Assembly: GCA_024236055.1 (NCBI GenBank)
Contig: JACKLF010000006.1
Location: 106,164 to 170,163 of the forward strand
Direction: 5' to 3'
DNA: 64,000 bases
From: Alphaproteobacteria bacterium
Lineage (GTDB): Bacteria; Pseudomonadota; Alphaproteobacteria; Micropepsales; Micropepsaceae
The notes under the pieces were generated by a model that did no database searches, had not been told where the DNA came from, and saw only the letters and a program-made list of their open reading frames with translations. Position 1 is the first letter of the stretch; every line of letters begins with the position of its first letter. Shown in pieces: positions 1 through 10,715 of this stretch. Both the position numbers and the translations under genes were made by a program.

Positions 1-423
1 CTCGCCATCGCGAAACCAGGCGGTGCCAAATCCGGTGCCCAGGGTGCAGACCAGCTCCAGCCCTTCACCGCGGATCGCCGCAAGCCCCTGCACATCGGCA
101 TCGTTGAGCAGGACGACCGGCTTCTTCAGCCGCCGCTGCATCGCGCTTTCCAGGGCAAAGCCATGCCACTGCTTGGTGCCCAGATGCGGCGCGGTGATCA
201 CCTTGCCCCGCTTGACCACGCCGGGAAAGCCGATGGTGACATGATCGTACACGCCCAACGGCGCGACCAGCTTTGCCAGCAGCGCGACCAGGCGCGCCGG
301 CGGGCAGTTGGCGGGCGTCTTGATGCGGACCCGGTCCACAAGGAAGCGGCCATCGGGCGCCACGATGGCCGCTTTCAGGCCGGTGCCGCCGACATCGATC
401 GCCAGGATGCGCTTAACCGGCAT
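1..423 (-). CDS. ROK-family sugar kinase, 5' part only (runs off the left edge)
   Basis: Probable glucokinase-type ROK protein that phosphorylates glucose in the cytoplasm and feeds the adjacent zwf-pgl-gnd genes. The 141 visible residues begin MPVKRILAIDVGGTGLKAAI, which holds the phosphate-binding loop DVGGTGLK. A second ATP-site motif, LGTGFGTAWF, lies near residue 130, and the conserved LLNDADVQG (catalytic-base Asp region) comes just before it. The pattern resembles polyphosphate/ATP glucokinases of the PpgK type, but the discriminating C-terminal half is outside the window. The start overlaps the upstream GH15 gene by 11 bases, so translation is probably coupled. Family is certain; substrate is inferred from context. 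Confidence 0.85.
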   Translation of the reverse strand, partial: MPVKRILAIDVGGTGLKAAIVAPDGRFLVDRVRIKTPANCPPARLVALLAKLVAPLGVYDHVTIGFPGVVKRGKVITAPHLGTKQWHGFALESAMQRRLKKPVVLLNDADVQGLAAIRGEGLELVCTLGTGFGTAWFRDGE

Positions 424-2332
424 GGGATTTCCTTTTGGCTTGCCGGGACGAAGCCCTGGGCTTTGTTTTCGAAGCGCGATTTGTGACACGCCCGGCCTTC
501 TTTGCCGACGATTTCTTTTTTGCCTTCTTCGACACCGTTTTGCCGGCGGGCCGCTTGCGCGTTTTCTGCGCCCGTTCCTGGGCATCGACCATCAGGTTCA
601 GTGCACAGTTGATCAGCGCGACATGGGAAAAGGCCTGGGGAAAATTGCCCAGCATGCGCTTTGCCACCGGGTCGTATTCCTCGGCATAGAGGCCGACATC
701 GTTGGACAGGCGGCGCAGCCGGTTGAACAGGCGCATGGCATCCTTGCGCCGGCCCATCAGCGTGTAATTGTCGACCAGCCAGAAGCTGCAGGCCAGGAAG
801 GCGCCCTCGCCCGGCGGCAGGCCGTCGACGCCCGAATGGGTTTCATAGCGCTTGACCAGCCCCTTGTGTATCAGCCGCTTTTCGATCTCGCGGACCGTCG
901 CCTTGATGCGCCTGTCGGTGGGCGGCAGGAAACCCACCAGCGGCAGCAGCAGCACGGCCGCATCCAGTTCGTCGGTGCCGTAATGCTGCACGAAATAGCG
1001 GCCGCTGGAATCCACGCCCTTCTTGCAGATGTCCTTGTGGATGCGCCGGGCCACGCTGCGCCAATGCCTGCGCTGATGGGCGGTGGTGCCGGGCGCGCGC
1101 GAGGCCCGGTCGAACGCCACCCAGGTCATGACCTTGGAATGGACGAAATGCTGCGACTGGCCGCGTATCTCCCAGATGCCCTCATCCGGCTCGCACCATT
1201 TGGATTCCAGGTGCTTCAGGATCACTTCGCGCAGTTCGGTGCGGCGCGGCGCCGGCGGCAACCCGCCCTTGGCCGCCTGGGCGACCACGTCGGCCAGTTC
1301 GCCGTAAATGTCGAGCTGCAGCTGGGTGACAGCGGCATTGCCGATCCGGACCGGGCGCGAGCCTTCATAGCCGTTCAGGTGATCCAGCGTCATCTCGTCC
1401 AGCCGCCGGTCGCCCAGCACGCTGTACATGGTCTGGAGCTGCTCGGGGGCGCCCGCGATCACCCGCAGCAGCCAGTTCTGCCAGACATTGGCTTCCTCGG
1501 TGAAGCCGGCATTGAGCAGCGCCAGCAGCGTGAAGGTGGCGTCGCGCAGCCAGCAATAGCGATAGTCCCAGTTGCGGGTGCTGCCGATCTGTTCGGGCAG
1601 CGAGCAGGTCGCCGCCGCGACGATGCCGCCGGTCGGCGCATAGCTGAGCCCCTTCAGCGCCACCAGAGAAGGCATCACGATTTTGCGCCAGCGCCCGCTG
1701 ACGCGGCACTGGCGCGCCCATTTGCGCCAGAAGATCGCCGTCTCGTCCTGGGCGATGAACGCATCGATCGACAAGGGCGGGGCCTTGAAGGATTCGCCGT
1801 AGGTCAGCACGAAAGGCACCGCCTCGCCCTTGCGCACGGTGAATTTCCCCACCGTGTGCATGTCCTCGCCATGCAGGATGATCGGCGTGCGGATGGTCAC
1901 CAGATTGGGGCCCGATACCGCCGTCAGGGTGCGCCGGTCGTGGCGGGTGACCCAGGGGATGGACATGCCGTAATCGAACCGGATGGCGATCTCGGTGTGC
2001 ATGTCGACATGGCCTTCCAGCCCCTCGACAAGCCGCACGATGGAGCTTTCGGGCGTGCCGGGCGGCATGAACTCGGTGAGCTTCACCTTGCCAGTCGACG
2101 TGGAAATGATGGTTTCCAGGATCAGGCTTTCGTCGATATAGGCGCGGCTGGCGCTGTACTTGCCCTGCGCCGCGATCAGCCAGCGGCCATTGTGTGGCGT
2201 GCCCAGCAGCGCGGCGAAACAGGCCGGGGAATCGAAGCGCGGCGCGCAGAACCAGTCGATCGATCCGTCACGGCCGATGATCGCCGCCGTGCGGCAATCC
2301 CCGATCATGGCGTAGTCCTCGATCAATGCCAT
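413..2332 (-). CDS. Glycoside hydrolase family 15 protein (glucoamylase/trehalase-like)
   Basis: A 639-residue protein of the GH15 type that probably hydrolyses an alpha-glucoside (trehalose or a maltooligosaccharide) to glucose in the cytoplasm. It has no signal peptide. The N-terminus carries the family signature IGDCRTAAIIGRDGSIDWFC, followed by a beta-sandwich region. The (alpha/alpha)6 catalytic part contains NWDYRYCWLRDATFT (about residues 255-270) and CSFWLVDNYTLMGR near residue 515. The last 60 or so residues are a Lys/Arg/Ala-rich tail absent from typical members. It overlaps pgl by one base (ATGA) and the ROK kinase by 11, so the three are one operon. Trehalase versus glucoamylase cannot be settled by eye. 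Confidence 0.9.
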   Translation of the reverse strand: MALIEDYAMIGDCRTAAIIGRDGSIDWFCAPRFDSPACFAALLGTPHNGRWLIAAQGKYSASRAYIDESLILETIISTSTGKVKLTEFMPPGTPESSIVRLVEGLEGHVDMHTEIAIRFDYGMSIPWVTRHDRRTLTAVSGPNLVTIRTPIILHGEDMHTVGKFTVRKGEAVPFVLTYGESFKAPPLSIDAFIAQDETAIFWRKWARQCRVSGRWRKIVMPSLVALKGLSYAPTGGIVAAATCSLPEQIGSTRNWDYRYCWLRDATFTLLALLNAGFTEEANVWQNWLLRVIAGAPEQLQTMYSVLGDRRLDEMTLDHLNGYEGSRPVRIGNAAVTQLQLDIYGELADVVAQAAKGGLPPAPRRTELREVILKHLESKWCEPDEGIWEIRGQSQHFVHSKVMTWVAFDRASRAPGTTAHQRRHWRSVARRIHKDICKKGVDSSGRYFVQHYGTDELDAAVLLLPLVGFLPPTDRRIKATVREIEKRLIHKGLVKRYETHSGVDGLPPGEGAFLACSFWLVDNYTLMGRRKDAMRLFNRLRRLSNDVGLYAEEYDPVAKRMLGNFPQAFSHVALINCALNLMVDAQERAQKTRKRPAGKTVSKKAKKKSSAKKAGRVTNRASKTKPRASSRQAKRKSHAG

Positions 2333-3051
2333 CAGAAACCGTAACCCTCATCGTCCTGGCCAGCCGCGGCGGCATCGACCAGCCACAGCACCTCGCCGCG
2401 CGGCTTGAGCGCCCCGGCGGGCAATGATCCACCGCGTGCCTGGGCAAGCGCGTCCCGCTTGGCCGCGCCCGACACCAGGAACAGGGTCAGGGCGCTGGAT
2501 TCCAGCGCCGGATAGGTCAGGGTAATGCGCTGGTTCTCGCGGCCCTCAGGCACCACCGCCACCCAGCGGTCACGCACGCCCAGCACCGGCTGGCCCGGCA
2601 GCAGCGAGGCGGTGTGGCCATCATCGCCCAGCCCCAGAATGGTCAGGTGGAAAAGCGGCACGGCCGGCTCCAGCTCCGAAGAGCCATATTGCTGGCGCAG
2701 GATTTCCGCATAGCGATCGGCGGCGCTTTGCGGCGTACCGTCGGTTGGAATGGGAAACACGCCGCGCGGCCCCACATGATTCAGGAGCGCCTCGCGCGCC
2801 ATGCGATAGTTGGACTGGGGGTCATCGGGCGGCACGAAGCGCTCATCGCCGAAGAAAATCTCGGTGCAATCCCATTTCAGTCCGCGCCCCGCCAGCACCT
2901 CATAGGTATGCCGGGGCGTGGAGCCGCCGGCCAGCACCAGCCGGAAAGGCGCGGGCGCCGCCGCCATGCGTCCGGCAACGATATCGGCGGCACGTTCGGC
3001 CAGCGCCTGCGCGTCCGCGACGACCTCCATCGTGCCTGCAATGTCACCCAT
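2332..3051 (-). CDS. pgl: 6-phosphogluconolactonase
   Basis: Hydrolyses 6-phosphogluconolactone to 6-phosphogluconate, the second step of the oxidative pentose-phosphate and Entner-Doudoroff routes. The 239-residue length is usual for the SugarP-isomerase-fold type (DevB). Visible motifs are LVLAGGSTPRHTYEVL near the N-terminus, FFGDERFVPPDDPQSN, and the catalytic-His segment ILGLGDDGHTASLLPG. A good Shine-Dalgarno (AGGAGAG) precedes the ATG at 3051. It lies directly downstream of zwf, separated by a triplicated 12-base repeat, and overlaps GH15 by one base. Confidence 0.95.
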   Translation of the reverse strand: MGDIAGTMEVVADAQALAERAADIVAGRMAAAPAPFRLVLAGGSTPRHTYEVLAGRGLKWDCTEIFFGDERFVPPDDPQSNYRMAREALLNHVGPRGVFPIPTDGTPQSAADRYAEILRQQYGSSELEPAVPLFHLTILGLGDDGHTASLLPGQPVLGVRDRWVAVVPEGRENQRITLTYPALESSALTLFLVSGAAKRDALAQARGGSLPAGALKPRGEVLWLVDAAAAGQDDEGYGF

Positions 3052-3060
3052 CTGACTCTC

Positions 3061-3096
3061 CTAACGAATGGCCTAACGAACGGCCTAACGAATGGC
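3061..3096. repeat. Three tandem 12-bp units spanning the zwf stop codon
   Basis: CTAACGAATGGC, CTAACGAACGGC and CTAACGAATGGC follow head to tail. On the minus strand each unit carries a TAG stop preceded by an Arg codon, so the end of zwf has been copied twice into the zwf-pgl gap. It looks like a replication-slippage triplication. One unit differs by a single base. Confidence 0.9.
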
Positions 3097-4608
3097 GCGC
3101 CAGCTTCGCCCGTCGCGCGCCAGAAGATCGTTGGCGGCCACCGGCCCCTCGCTTCCGGCGGCATAATTTGGGAACTGGCGCGGATTGGAATCGGCCCAAC
3201 CTTCCAGTATCGGCTCGACCACGCCCCAGGCGGATTCCACCTGGTCGGCGCGCTGGAACAGCGTGGTATCGCCGGTCAGGCAGTCATAAATCAGGGTTTC
3301 ATACCCCACAGACGGCGCTTGCTTGAAATAGTCCTTGTACTTGAAATCCATCGCCACGCTTTCCAGCGCCATGGCCTGGCCCGGCCGCTTGGCGTTGAAG
3401 CGCAGGCGGATGCCCTCGTCGGGCTGGATGCGCGCGATGAGCCAGTCTGCATCCAGTTCGCCCATCGGCGTGTCGCGGAACAGCGCATGGGGGGCGCGCT
3501 TGAATCGAATGGCGATCTCGGTGGAGCGCGCTTTCAGCCGTTTGCCGGTACGCAGGTAGAAGGGCACTCCCGCCCAGCGCCAATTGTCGATCGTCAGCCG
3601 CAGCGCGACATAGGTTTCGGTGGTGGAATCGGGCGCGACGCGGTCCTCCGCCCGGTAGGCGGGAACGTTGTCCGCCCCCACCGCGCCGGCGTCGTACTGG
3701 CCGCGCACCACATCGGCCAGGGTCAGCGGATGCACCGCCTTGAAGATTTCCGCCTTCTTGGCGCGCACATCCTCGGCATCGAAGGACACCGGCGGCTCCA
3801 TCGCCGTCATCGCCACAAGCTGGAACAGGTGATTGGGCACCATGTCGCGCAGCGCCCCGGTGCCTTCATAGAATTTGCCGCGCGTGCCCACGCCGATGCT
3901 TTCGGCCACCGTGATCTGCACATGGTCGATGCGGTCGCGGTTCCAGATCGGCTCGAACAGCCCGTTGGCGAAGCGCAGCGCCATGATGTTCTGCACCGTC
4001 TCCTTGCCCAGGAAATGGTCGATGCGGAAAATCTGGTCCTCGCGCAGATATTTCAGCAGGCAGGCATTCAGCGATTTGGCCGATTCCAGGTCGTGCCCGA
4101 AGGGCTTTTCCACGATCAGGCGGCGAAAACCCTTGCATTCCTTCATGTCGACAAGGCCGGACTCGCCCAGCTTCTGGGCGATGACCGGAAAGAAGCGGTC
4201 GGCGGTCGCCATGTAGAACAGCACATTGCCGCCCAGATCCTTGGCCTTGTCGCATTCGGCCAGCCGCTTCTTCAGGTCGGCATAGGTTTCGTCCCTGGTG
4301 AAATCGCCCTTCAGGAAGCTCATCGCATCGGCGATGGGCGACCATAATTTGTCATCCACCTTTTTCAGCGCGCCTTCGCCGCTATTGCCCACCTGCTCTT
4401 CCAGGAACTCGTGGATCTTGCCGCGCCATTCATCGGTGGAACGGTCGTTGTGATCCACGCCGATCAGGGAAAAGCGCGGCGGCAGCAGGCCGGTACGCGA
4501 CAGGTTGTAGAGCGCCGGCACGATCAGGCGGCGGGTCAGATCGCCATTGGCGCCGAAGATCACAATGGCGCAGGGCGGCGGCGGAGACTTGCGGGCGGAT
4601 GAACTCAA
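3085..4608 (-). CDS. zwf: Glucose-6-phosphate 1-dehydrogenase
   Basis: Oxidises glucose 6-phosphate with NAD(P)+ to 6-phosphogluconolactone. At 507 residues it is full length. The nucleotide-binding segment IVIFGANGDLTRRLIVP is at about residues 15-31. The active-site signature RIDHFLGKETVQNIMALRFA is near residue 195, with the catalytic His and Lys present. RWAGVPFYLRTGKRL is also typical of the family. No ATG is available upstream of the conserved N-terminus, so the start is taken as TTG at 4608, 12 bases after the gnd stop. It is second in the gnd-zwf-pgl-GH15-ROK operon. Confidence 0.95.
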   Translation of the reverse strand: MSSSARKSPPPPCAIVIFGANGDLTRRLIVPALYNLSRTGLLPPRFSLIGVDHNDRSTDEWRGKIHEFLEEQVGNSGEGALKKVDDKLWSPIADAMSFLKGDFTRDETYADLKKRLAECDKAKDLGGNVLFYMATADRFFPVIAQKLGESGLVDMKECKGFRRLIVEKPFGHDLESAKSLNACLLKYLREDQIFRIDHFLGKETVQNIMALRFANGLFEPIWNRDRIDHVQITVAESIGVGTRGKFYEGTGALRDMVPNHLFQLVAMTAMEPPVSFDAEDVRAKKAEIFKAVHPLTLADVVRGQYDAGAVGADNVPAYRAEDRVAPDSTTETYVALRLTIDNWRWAGVPFYLRTGKRLKARSTEIAIRFKRAPHALFRDTPMGELDADWLIARIQPDEGIRLRFNAKRPGQAMALESVAMDFKYKDYFKQAPSVGYETLIYDCLTGDTTLFQRADQVESAWGVVEPILEGWADSNPRQFPNYAAGSEGPVAANDLLARDGRSWRAIR

Positions 4609-4620
4609 TTTATCTGCTGC

Positions 4621-5592
<972 letters not shown>

Positions 5593-5881
5593 GAAACTCC
5601 CCTTCCTTTAGAATGCTGGCCACTCAAATACTGGCTTTTTTCAAATGCCGGCCCCTGGCGCATCGTGCCCGCGCCGCCCGGGCCAAGGTAGCCCTCAAAA
5701 CCGCACGTCTGAATGAATTTCTGGCCTGGACAGGCGCGCCCCGGCAACGCCCTTTCAGAACGCGGCGGCGGGCCCTGCGGTTTCCGCAAAATCCCGCAAA
5801 AACCGGGCAAAAACAGGGGGAAAGGATTGATTTTAGTCCATGGAGCCTGTCAATAGCAGGCGCGTCAACGGGCCCCGGATC
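5593..5881. other. Divergent gnd / malic enzyme intergenic region
   Basis: About 290 bases must hold the promoters of both divergent units. I see A-rich stretches with GCAAAA repeats around 5786-5816 and no convincing operator, riboswitch or small gene. If translation of the malic enzyme starts at 5840, the gap shrinks by 42 bases. Confidence 0.5.
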
Positions 5882-8152
5882 ATGGACGAGAATTTCCGCA
5901 AAAGTGCGCTGGCCTATCACCGGCTTCCGCGCCCCGGCAAATTGTCGGTGGAAGCAACCAAGCGCATGGCGAATCAGCGCGATCTGGCCCTGGCCTATTC
6001 GCCCGGCGTGGCGGCGGCCTGCGAGGAAATCGCAAGGGACCCGGCGGCGGCGCGCGAATATACCGCCCGCGGCAACCTGGTGGCGGTGATCTCCAACGGC
6101 ACCGCGGTGCTGGGGCTGGGCAATATCGGCCCCCTGGCCTCCAAGCCGGTGATGGAGGGCAAGGCCGTCCTGTTCAAGAAGTTCGCCGGCATCGACGTCT
6201 TCGACCTGGAAGTCGCGGAGACCGACATCGACCGCTTCGTCGATGTGGTCGCCGCGCTGGAGCCGACCTTCGGCGGCATCAACCTGGAAGACATCAAGGC
6301 GCCCGAATGCTTCATCATCGAGAAGAAGCTGCGCGAGCGCATGCAAATTCCCGTCTTCCATGACGACCAGCATGGCACCGCCATCGTTTGCGCCGCCGCC
6401 ATCCGCAACGGGCTGCTGCTGCAGGGCAAGACGCTGGAGCAGATCAAGCTGGTCACGTCCGGTGCGGGCGCCGCCGCGCTGGCCTGCGTCGATCTTCTGG
6501 TGGCGATGGGCCTGCCCACCGACAATGTCACCCTGACCGACATCAAGGGCGTGGTGCACCAGGGCCGCGGCGACGAGATGGCGCCCAACCTGGCCCGTTA
6601 TGCCCGGCGCACCGATGCGCGCACCCTGGGCGAGGTTCTTGTGGGCGCGGACGTGTTCCTGGGCCTGTCGGCGCCCAATGTGCTGAAAGCCGAATGGATG
6701 GCGCAGATGGCGCCCAATCCGCTGGTGCTGGCGCTGGCCAATCCCGACCCGGAAATCCTGCCCGAGGACGCCAAGGCGGCGCGCCCCGACGCGATCATCG
6801 CCACCGGGCGCAGCGACTATGCAAACCAGGTCAACAATGTCCTGTGCTTTCCCTTCGTCTTTCGCGGGGCGCTGGATGTCGACGCCACCACCATCAACGA
6901 GGAAATGAAGGTCGCGGCGGTGGAAGCCATCGCCGCCCTGGCCCGCGCCGAAGCCTCGGACGTGGTCGCCCAGGCCTATGGCGGCATCGCCATGGGCTTC
7001 GGCCCCGATTACATCATTCCCAAGCCCTTCGATCCGCGCCTGATCCTGCACATCGCGCCGGCGGTGGCGCGCGCGGCGATGGAATCGGGCGTGGCGCGCA
7101 AGCCGATCGCCGATTTCGATGCCTATGCGACCGAGCTTGAGAAATTCGTCTACCGCTCCGGCCAGCTCATGCGCCCGGTGTTCGAGGTCGCGCGCCGCGC
7201 ACGCCGCCGCGTCGCCTATGCCGAGGGCGAGGACCAGCGCGTGCTGCGCGCCGTCCAGACCGTGCTGGACGAAAGGCTGGCAGACCCGATCCTGATCGGC
7301 CGCACCAATGTGATCCGCGAACGCGCCAAGGCGCTGGGCCTCAGGCTGGATTTCGACAAGCAGGTGCGCATCGTCGATCCCGACAGCGATCCCCTGATCC
7401 CCGCTTTGGCCGAGCGCTATCAGCGCAAGGTGGAACGGCGCGGCGTGCCGCCCGATGCCGCCAAGCGCTGGATCCGCAGCCGCCACGGCATCACCGCCAC
7501 GATGCTGCTGGAGCATGGCGAGGTCGATGCGGCCCTGTGCGGGGGCCTGGGCGACTGGAGCCGCCAGCTTGCCAACATCCTGCCGCTGCTGCCGCGCCAG
7601 GAAGGCATCTCCCGCGTCTATTCGCTCTCCAGCCTGATCCTGCCCAACGGCGCGCTGTTCTTCTGCGACACCCATGTCAATGTCGATCCCACAGCCGAGC
7701 AGATCGCGGAAATGACCCTTCTGGCGGCCAAGACCGTCGCCCGCTTCGGCCTGCCGCCCAAGGCGGCGCTGCTGTCGCATTCCAGCTTCGGCACCGCCGA
7801 TTCCGCCACCGCGCGCAAGATGCGCAAGGCGATGGCCCTGCTGCGCGAAGCCCAGCCCGATTTCGAGCTGGATGGCGAAATGCATGCCGATGCGGCGCTG
7901 AGCGAGGCGCTGCGCGGGCGACTGGTGTCGAACAGCCCGCTTTCGGGATCGGCCAACCTTCTGGTCATGCCGACCCTGGATGCGGCCAATATCGCGCTGA
8001 CGCTGCTGTCGGCGGCGACCGAGGGGCTCTTGGTGGGGCCGCTGCTTCTGGGCGTGTCCAAGCCGGTGCATGTGATGGTGCCGTCGGTGACGGCGCGTGG
8101 AATCGTGAACATGACGGCACTGGCCGTAGCACAGGCCGCATCGCAGGGATAA
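5882..8152 (+). CDS. maeB: NADP-dependent malic enzyme with C-terminal phosphotransacetylase-like domain
   Basis: Oxidatively decarboxylates malate to pyruvate in the cytoplasm, supplying NADPH. The protein is a hybrid of usual length (756 residues). The malic-enzyme half (about 1-430) has [36 protein letters not shown] and [12 protein letters not shown] phosphotransacetylase-like half (about 430-756) acts in acetyl-CoA-responsive regulation in known MaeB proteins and usually lacks PTA activity. The start at 5882 is chosen because family members begin [14 protein letters not shown]; an in-frame ATG at 5840 would add 14 residues. A triplicated 14-bp repeat follows the stop. Confidence 0.95.
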   Translation: MDENFRKSALAYHRLPRPGKLSVEATKRMANQRDLALAYSPGVAAACEEIARDPAAAREYTARGNLVAVISNGTAVLGLGNIGPLASKPVMEGKAVLFKKFAGIDVFDLEVAETDIDRFVDVVAALEPTFGGINLEDIKAPECFIIEKKLRERMQIPVFHDDQHGTAIVCAAAIRNGLLLQGKTLEQIKLVTSGAGAAALACVDLLVAMGLPTDNVTLTDIKGVVHQGRGDEMAPNLARYARRTDARTLGEVLVGADVFLGLSAPNVLKAEWMAQMAPNPLVLALANPDPEILPEDAKAARPDAIIATGRSDYANQVNNVLCFPFVFRGALDVDATTINEEMKVAAVEAIAALARAEASDVVAQAYGGIAMGFGPDYIIPKPFDPRLILHIAPAVARAAMESGVARKPIADFDAYATELEKFVYRSGQLMRPVFEVARRARRRVAYAEGEDQRVLRAVQTVLDERLADPILIGRTNVIRERAKALGLRLDFDKQVRIVDPDSDPLIPALAERYQRKVERRGVPPDAAKRWIRSRHGITATMLLEHGEVDAALCGGLGDWSRQLANILPLLPRQEGISRVYSLSSLILPNGALFFCDTHVNVDPTAEQIAEMTLLAAKTVARFGLPPKAALLSHSSFGTADSATARKMRKAMALLREAQPDFELDGEMHADAALSEALRGRLVSNSPLSGSANLLVMPTLDAANIALTLLSAATEGLLVGPLLLGVSKPVHVMVPSVTARGIVNMTALAVAQAASQG

Positions 8153-8160
8153 CAAGAACG

Positions 8161-8202
8161 GACGCCAGGAACAGGGCGCCAAGAACAGGGCGCCAGAAAT
8201 AG
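8161..8202. repeat. Three tandem 14-bp units downstream of maeB
   Basis: GACGCCAGGAACAG, GGCGCCAAGAACAG and GGCGCCAGAAATAG run head to tail between maeB and the TPR gene, just before the AGGTAGGG ribosome-binding region of the latter. The units diverge by 2-4 bases. It resembles the 12-bp triplication after zwf. Confidence 0.8.
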
Positions 8203-8221
8203 AATGAAGGGCAGGTAGGGA

Positions 8222-10712
8222 ATGGCCGAGTTGACGGCGGATTACATGGAACAGGCGCGCCAGGCGGTGGCGCTGCATCAGCAGGGCCGGCTGGACGAGG
8301 CCGAGCAGGTCTATCAGCAGATCATCACCAAGAATCCCGCCGCGGTGATGCCGCGCTACATGCTGGGCGTGCTGCGCCTGCAGCAGGGCCGCGCGGACGA
8401 AGCGGTGGAACTGATGGAGCCGGCCTCGCGCATCAATGGCGAGGATATCGGCACCCAGATGAACTATGCCATGGCGCTGCGCGCCGCCGGCCGGCTGGAC
8501 GATGCGCTGACGCACTTCCAGAAGGCCGCCCGGCTGAAGCCGGACCTGGTCGAAGCCCATTACAATTGCGGCGTCGTCCAGGGCGAAACCGGCCGCTTCG
8601 AACAGGCCGTGGAAAGCTATGAAAAGGCGCTGGTGCTGCGGCCCGACATGGTGATGGCGCGCGGCAATCTGGGCATTGCGCTGGCGGCGGTCGGCCGCCT
8701 GGACGATGCCGTGGAACAGTATGAAAAGGTGCTGGAGGCCCAGCCCGCCGACCCGCTGGCGCTGTACAATCGCGGCCTGGCGCGCATGACCCAGGGCAAG
8801 CTGGAAGCGGCGCTGGCCGACTTCGATGCTGCCGCCGCGGCGGCGCCCAATTTCGCCGATCCGGTCTATCAGCGCGCGGTCATCCTTTCGCGCCAGGGCG
8901 ATTTCGCCGGCGCCCTGCCCGCCTTCGACAAGGCGGTATCGCTCAATCCGAACGATGCGGAAATTCACAGCAACCGCAGCGTGGCGCTATGGAACCTGGG
9001 CCGCGCCGAAGAGGCGCTGGCCAGCGCCGACCAGGCCCTGGCGCTGAACGACAAGATGGTGTCGGCCTGGTCCAATCGCGGCATCGCCCTCAAAGGGCTG
9101 GCGCGCTTCCAGAAGGCGCTGGACGCCTTTGACAAGGTGGTGGCGCTGGACCCCACCAATGCCAACGGCTGGAACAATCGCGGCGCGGTGCTGCGCATGC
9201 TGGGCCGGCCCGGCGATGCGGTGTCCAGCTTCAGCCGCGCGGTGGATCTGAAGCCCGCCAATGTCGAGGCGCTGAACAACCGCGCCTATACCGCCTGGAC
9301 GGACATGGGGCTCTATGCGCCCGCGATGGCCGACCTGACGGCGGCGCTGGCCGCCGCGCCCGACTATCCCTGGCTGGCGGGCGAACTGTTGCACCTGAAA
9401 ATGCAGGGCGCCGACTGGGCCGACTACGACACGCTGAAAAAGACCATCGATGACGGTGTGCGGGCGGGCCGCCAGGCCATCCGTCCCTTCGCCTATCAGG
9501 CGGTGTCGGACAGCCCCGCGGACCTGCAGGCCTGCTCGCAGATCTTCGCCGCGGCGGAATTTGCGCCCGTTCCATCTCCCACACCCGCAAAAGGCAGTGG
9601 CGGCGGCAAGCTGCGGATCGGCTATGTCTCGGCCGACTTCCGCGAACAGGCCACCGCCTATCTGATGGCCGGCCTGTACGAGCAGCATGATACGGCCAGG
9701 TTCGAGATCGTCGCCTTCGACAATGGCGGCAGCGACGACAGCGCGATGCGCGCGCGGCTGGAAAAGGCCATCCCAAAATTCGTCGACATCAGCGCGATGA
9801 GCGACGACGAAGCCGCCCAGGCGGTACGCGGCGAAGGGATCAACATCCTGGTCAACCTGAACGGCTATTTCGGCAAGGCGCGCATGGGCGTGTTCGCGCG
9901 CCGCCCCGCCCCGGTGCAGGTCAACTATCTGGGTTTCCCGGCGACCCTTGGTTCACCCGCGATCGACTTCATCCTGGCCGACAACGTGGTAATCCCCAAG
10001 GGCGACGAACGCTTCTATGACGAAAAGGTGGTGCGCCTGCCCGGCAGCTACCAGGTCAATGACGACAGGCGCGCCATCGCCGGCGACACCACACGCGCCG
10101 ATCATGGCCTGCCGGAAAAGGCCATCGTCTTCTGCAACTTCAACCAGTCCTACCACAAGCTCACGCCGCAGACGCTGGATGCCTGGGCCGCGATCATGGC
10201 CAAGGTGGACGGCAGCGTGCTGTGGCTGCTGGACAGCCATGAGGACTTCCGCAAAAACCTGGTCCGTGAAGCCGGGGCGCGCGGCATCGCCCGCGACCGG
10301 CTGATCTTTCGCCCATCGTCGATCTGCCCTTGCATCTGGCGCGGCTGAAACTGGCCGACCTGTTCCTGGACAGCCTGCCTACAACGCCCACACCACCGCC
10401 AGCGACGCGCTGTGGGCGGGCGTGCCGCTGGTCACCTGCCGCGGCAGCGCCTTTGCCGGCCGCGTGGCGGCCAGCCTTTTGGCGGCGGCGGGCCTGCCCG
10501 AGCTGATCGCGGAAGACCGTTCGGGTTTCGAGGCGCTTGCGGTGAAGCTGGCGAGCGACCCCAAGGCGCTTGCCGCCGTCCGGGACAAGGTTGCGGCGGC
10601 CCGCAAGAGCGCGCTGTTCGACACCGCCAGGACCACCCGGCTGATCGAGGCGGCCTATCAGGGCATGTGGGAGCGGCGCGAAAAGCCCGAAGGCTTCGAC
10701 GTCGACGCCTGA
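8222..10712 (+). pseudogene. TPR / SPINDLY-family O-GlcNAc transferase-like protein, interrupted by two frameshifts
   Basis: About ten tetratricopeptide repeats (residues 1-400; signs such as AHYNCGVVQGETGRFEQAVE) lead into a glycosyltransferase-41 domain starting GKLRIGYVSADFREQATAYL. Such proteins transfer a sugar from a nucleotide donor to protein Ser/Thr and in alphaproteobacteria are often linked to flagellin or surface glycosylation. The frame breaks near 10308-10311, where ATCTTTGCGCCC is expected but ATCTTTCGCCC is found, and again near 10377-10380, where CTGCCCTAC is expected but CTGCCTAC is found. Restoring one base at each site gives an uninterrupted conserved C-terminus ending FDVDA. 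Either a fresh pseudogene or two base-call errors; everything else looks under selection. Confidence 0.85.
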
Positions 10713-10715
10713 GGG

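Noticed and set aside
5624..8968. A minus-strand open frame of more than 1100 codons opposite maeB and the TPR gene
   Set aside because: Its translation is low-complexity His/Gln/Arg/Gly text with no domain, and the plus strand carries clear conserved enzymes. Long antisense frames are expected at this GC content.
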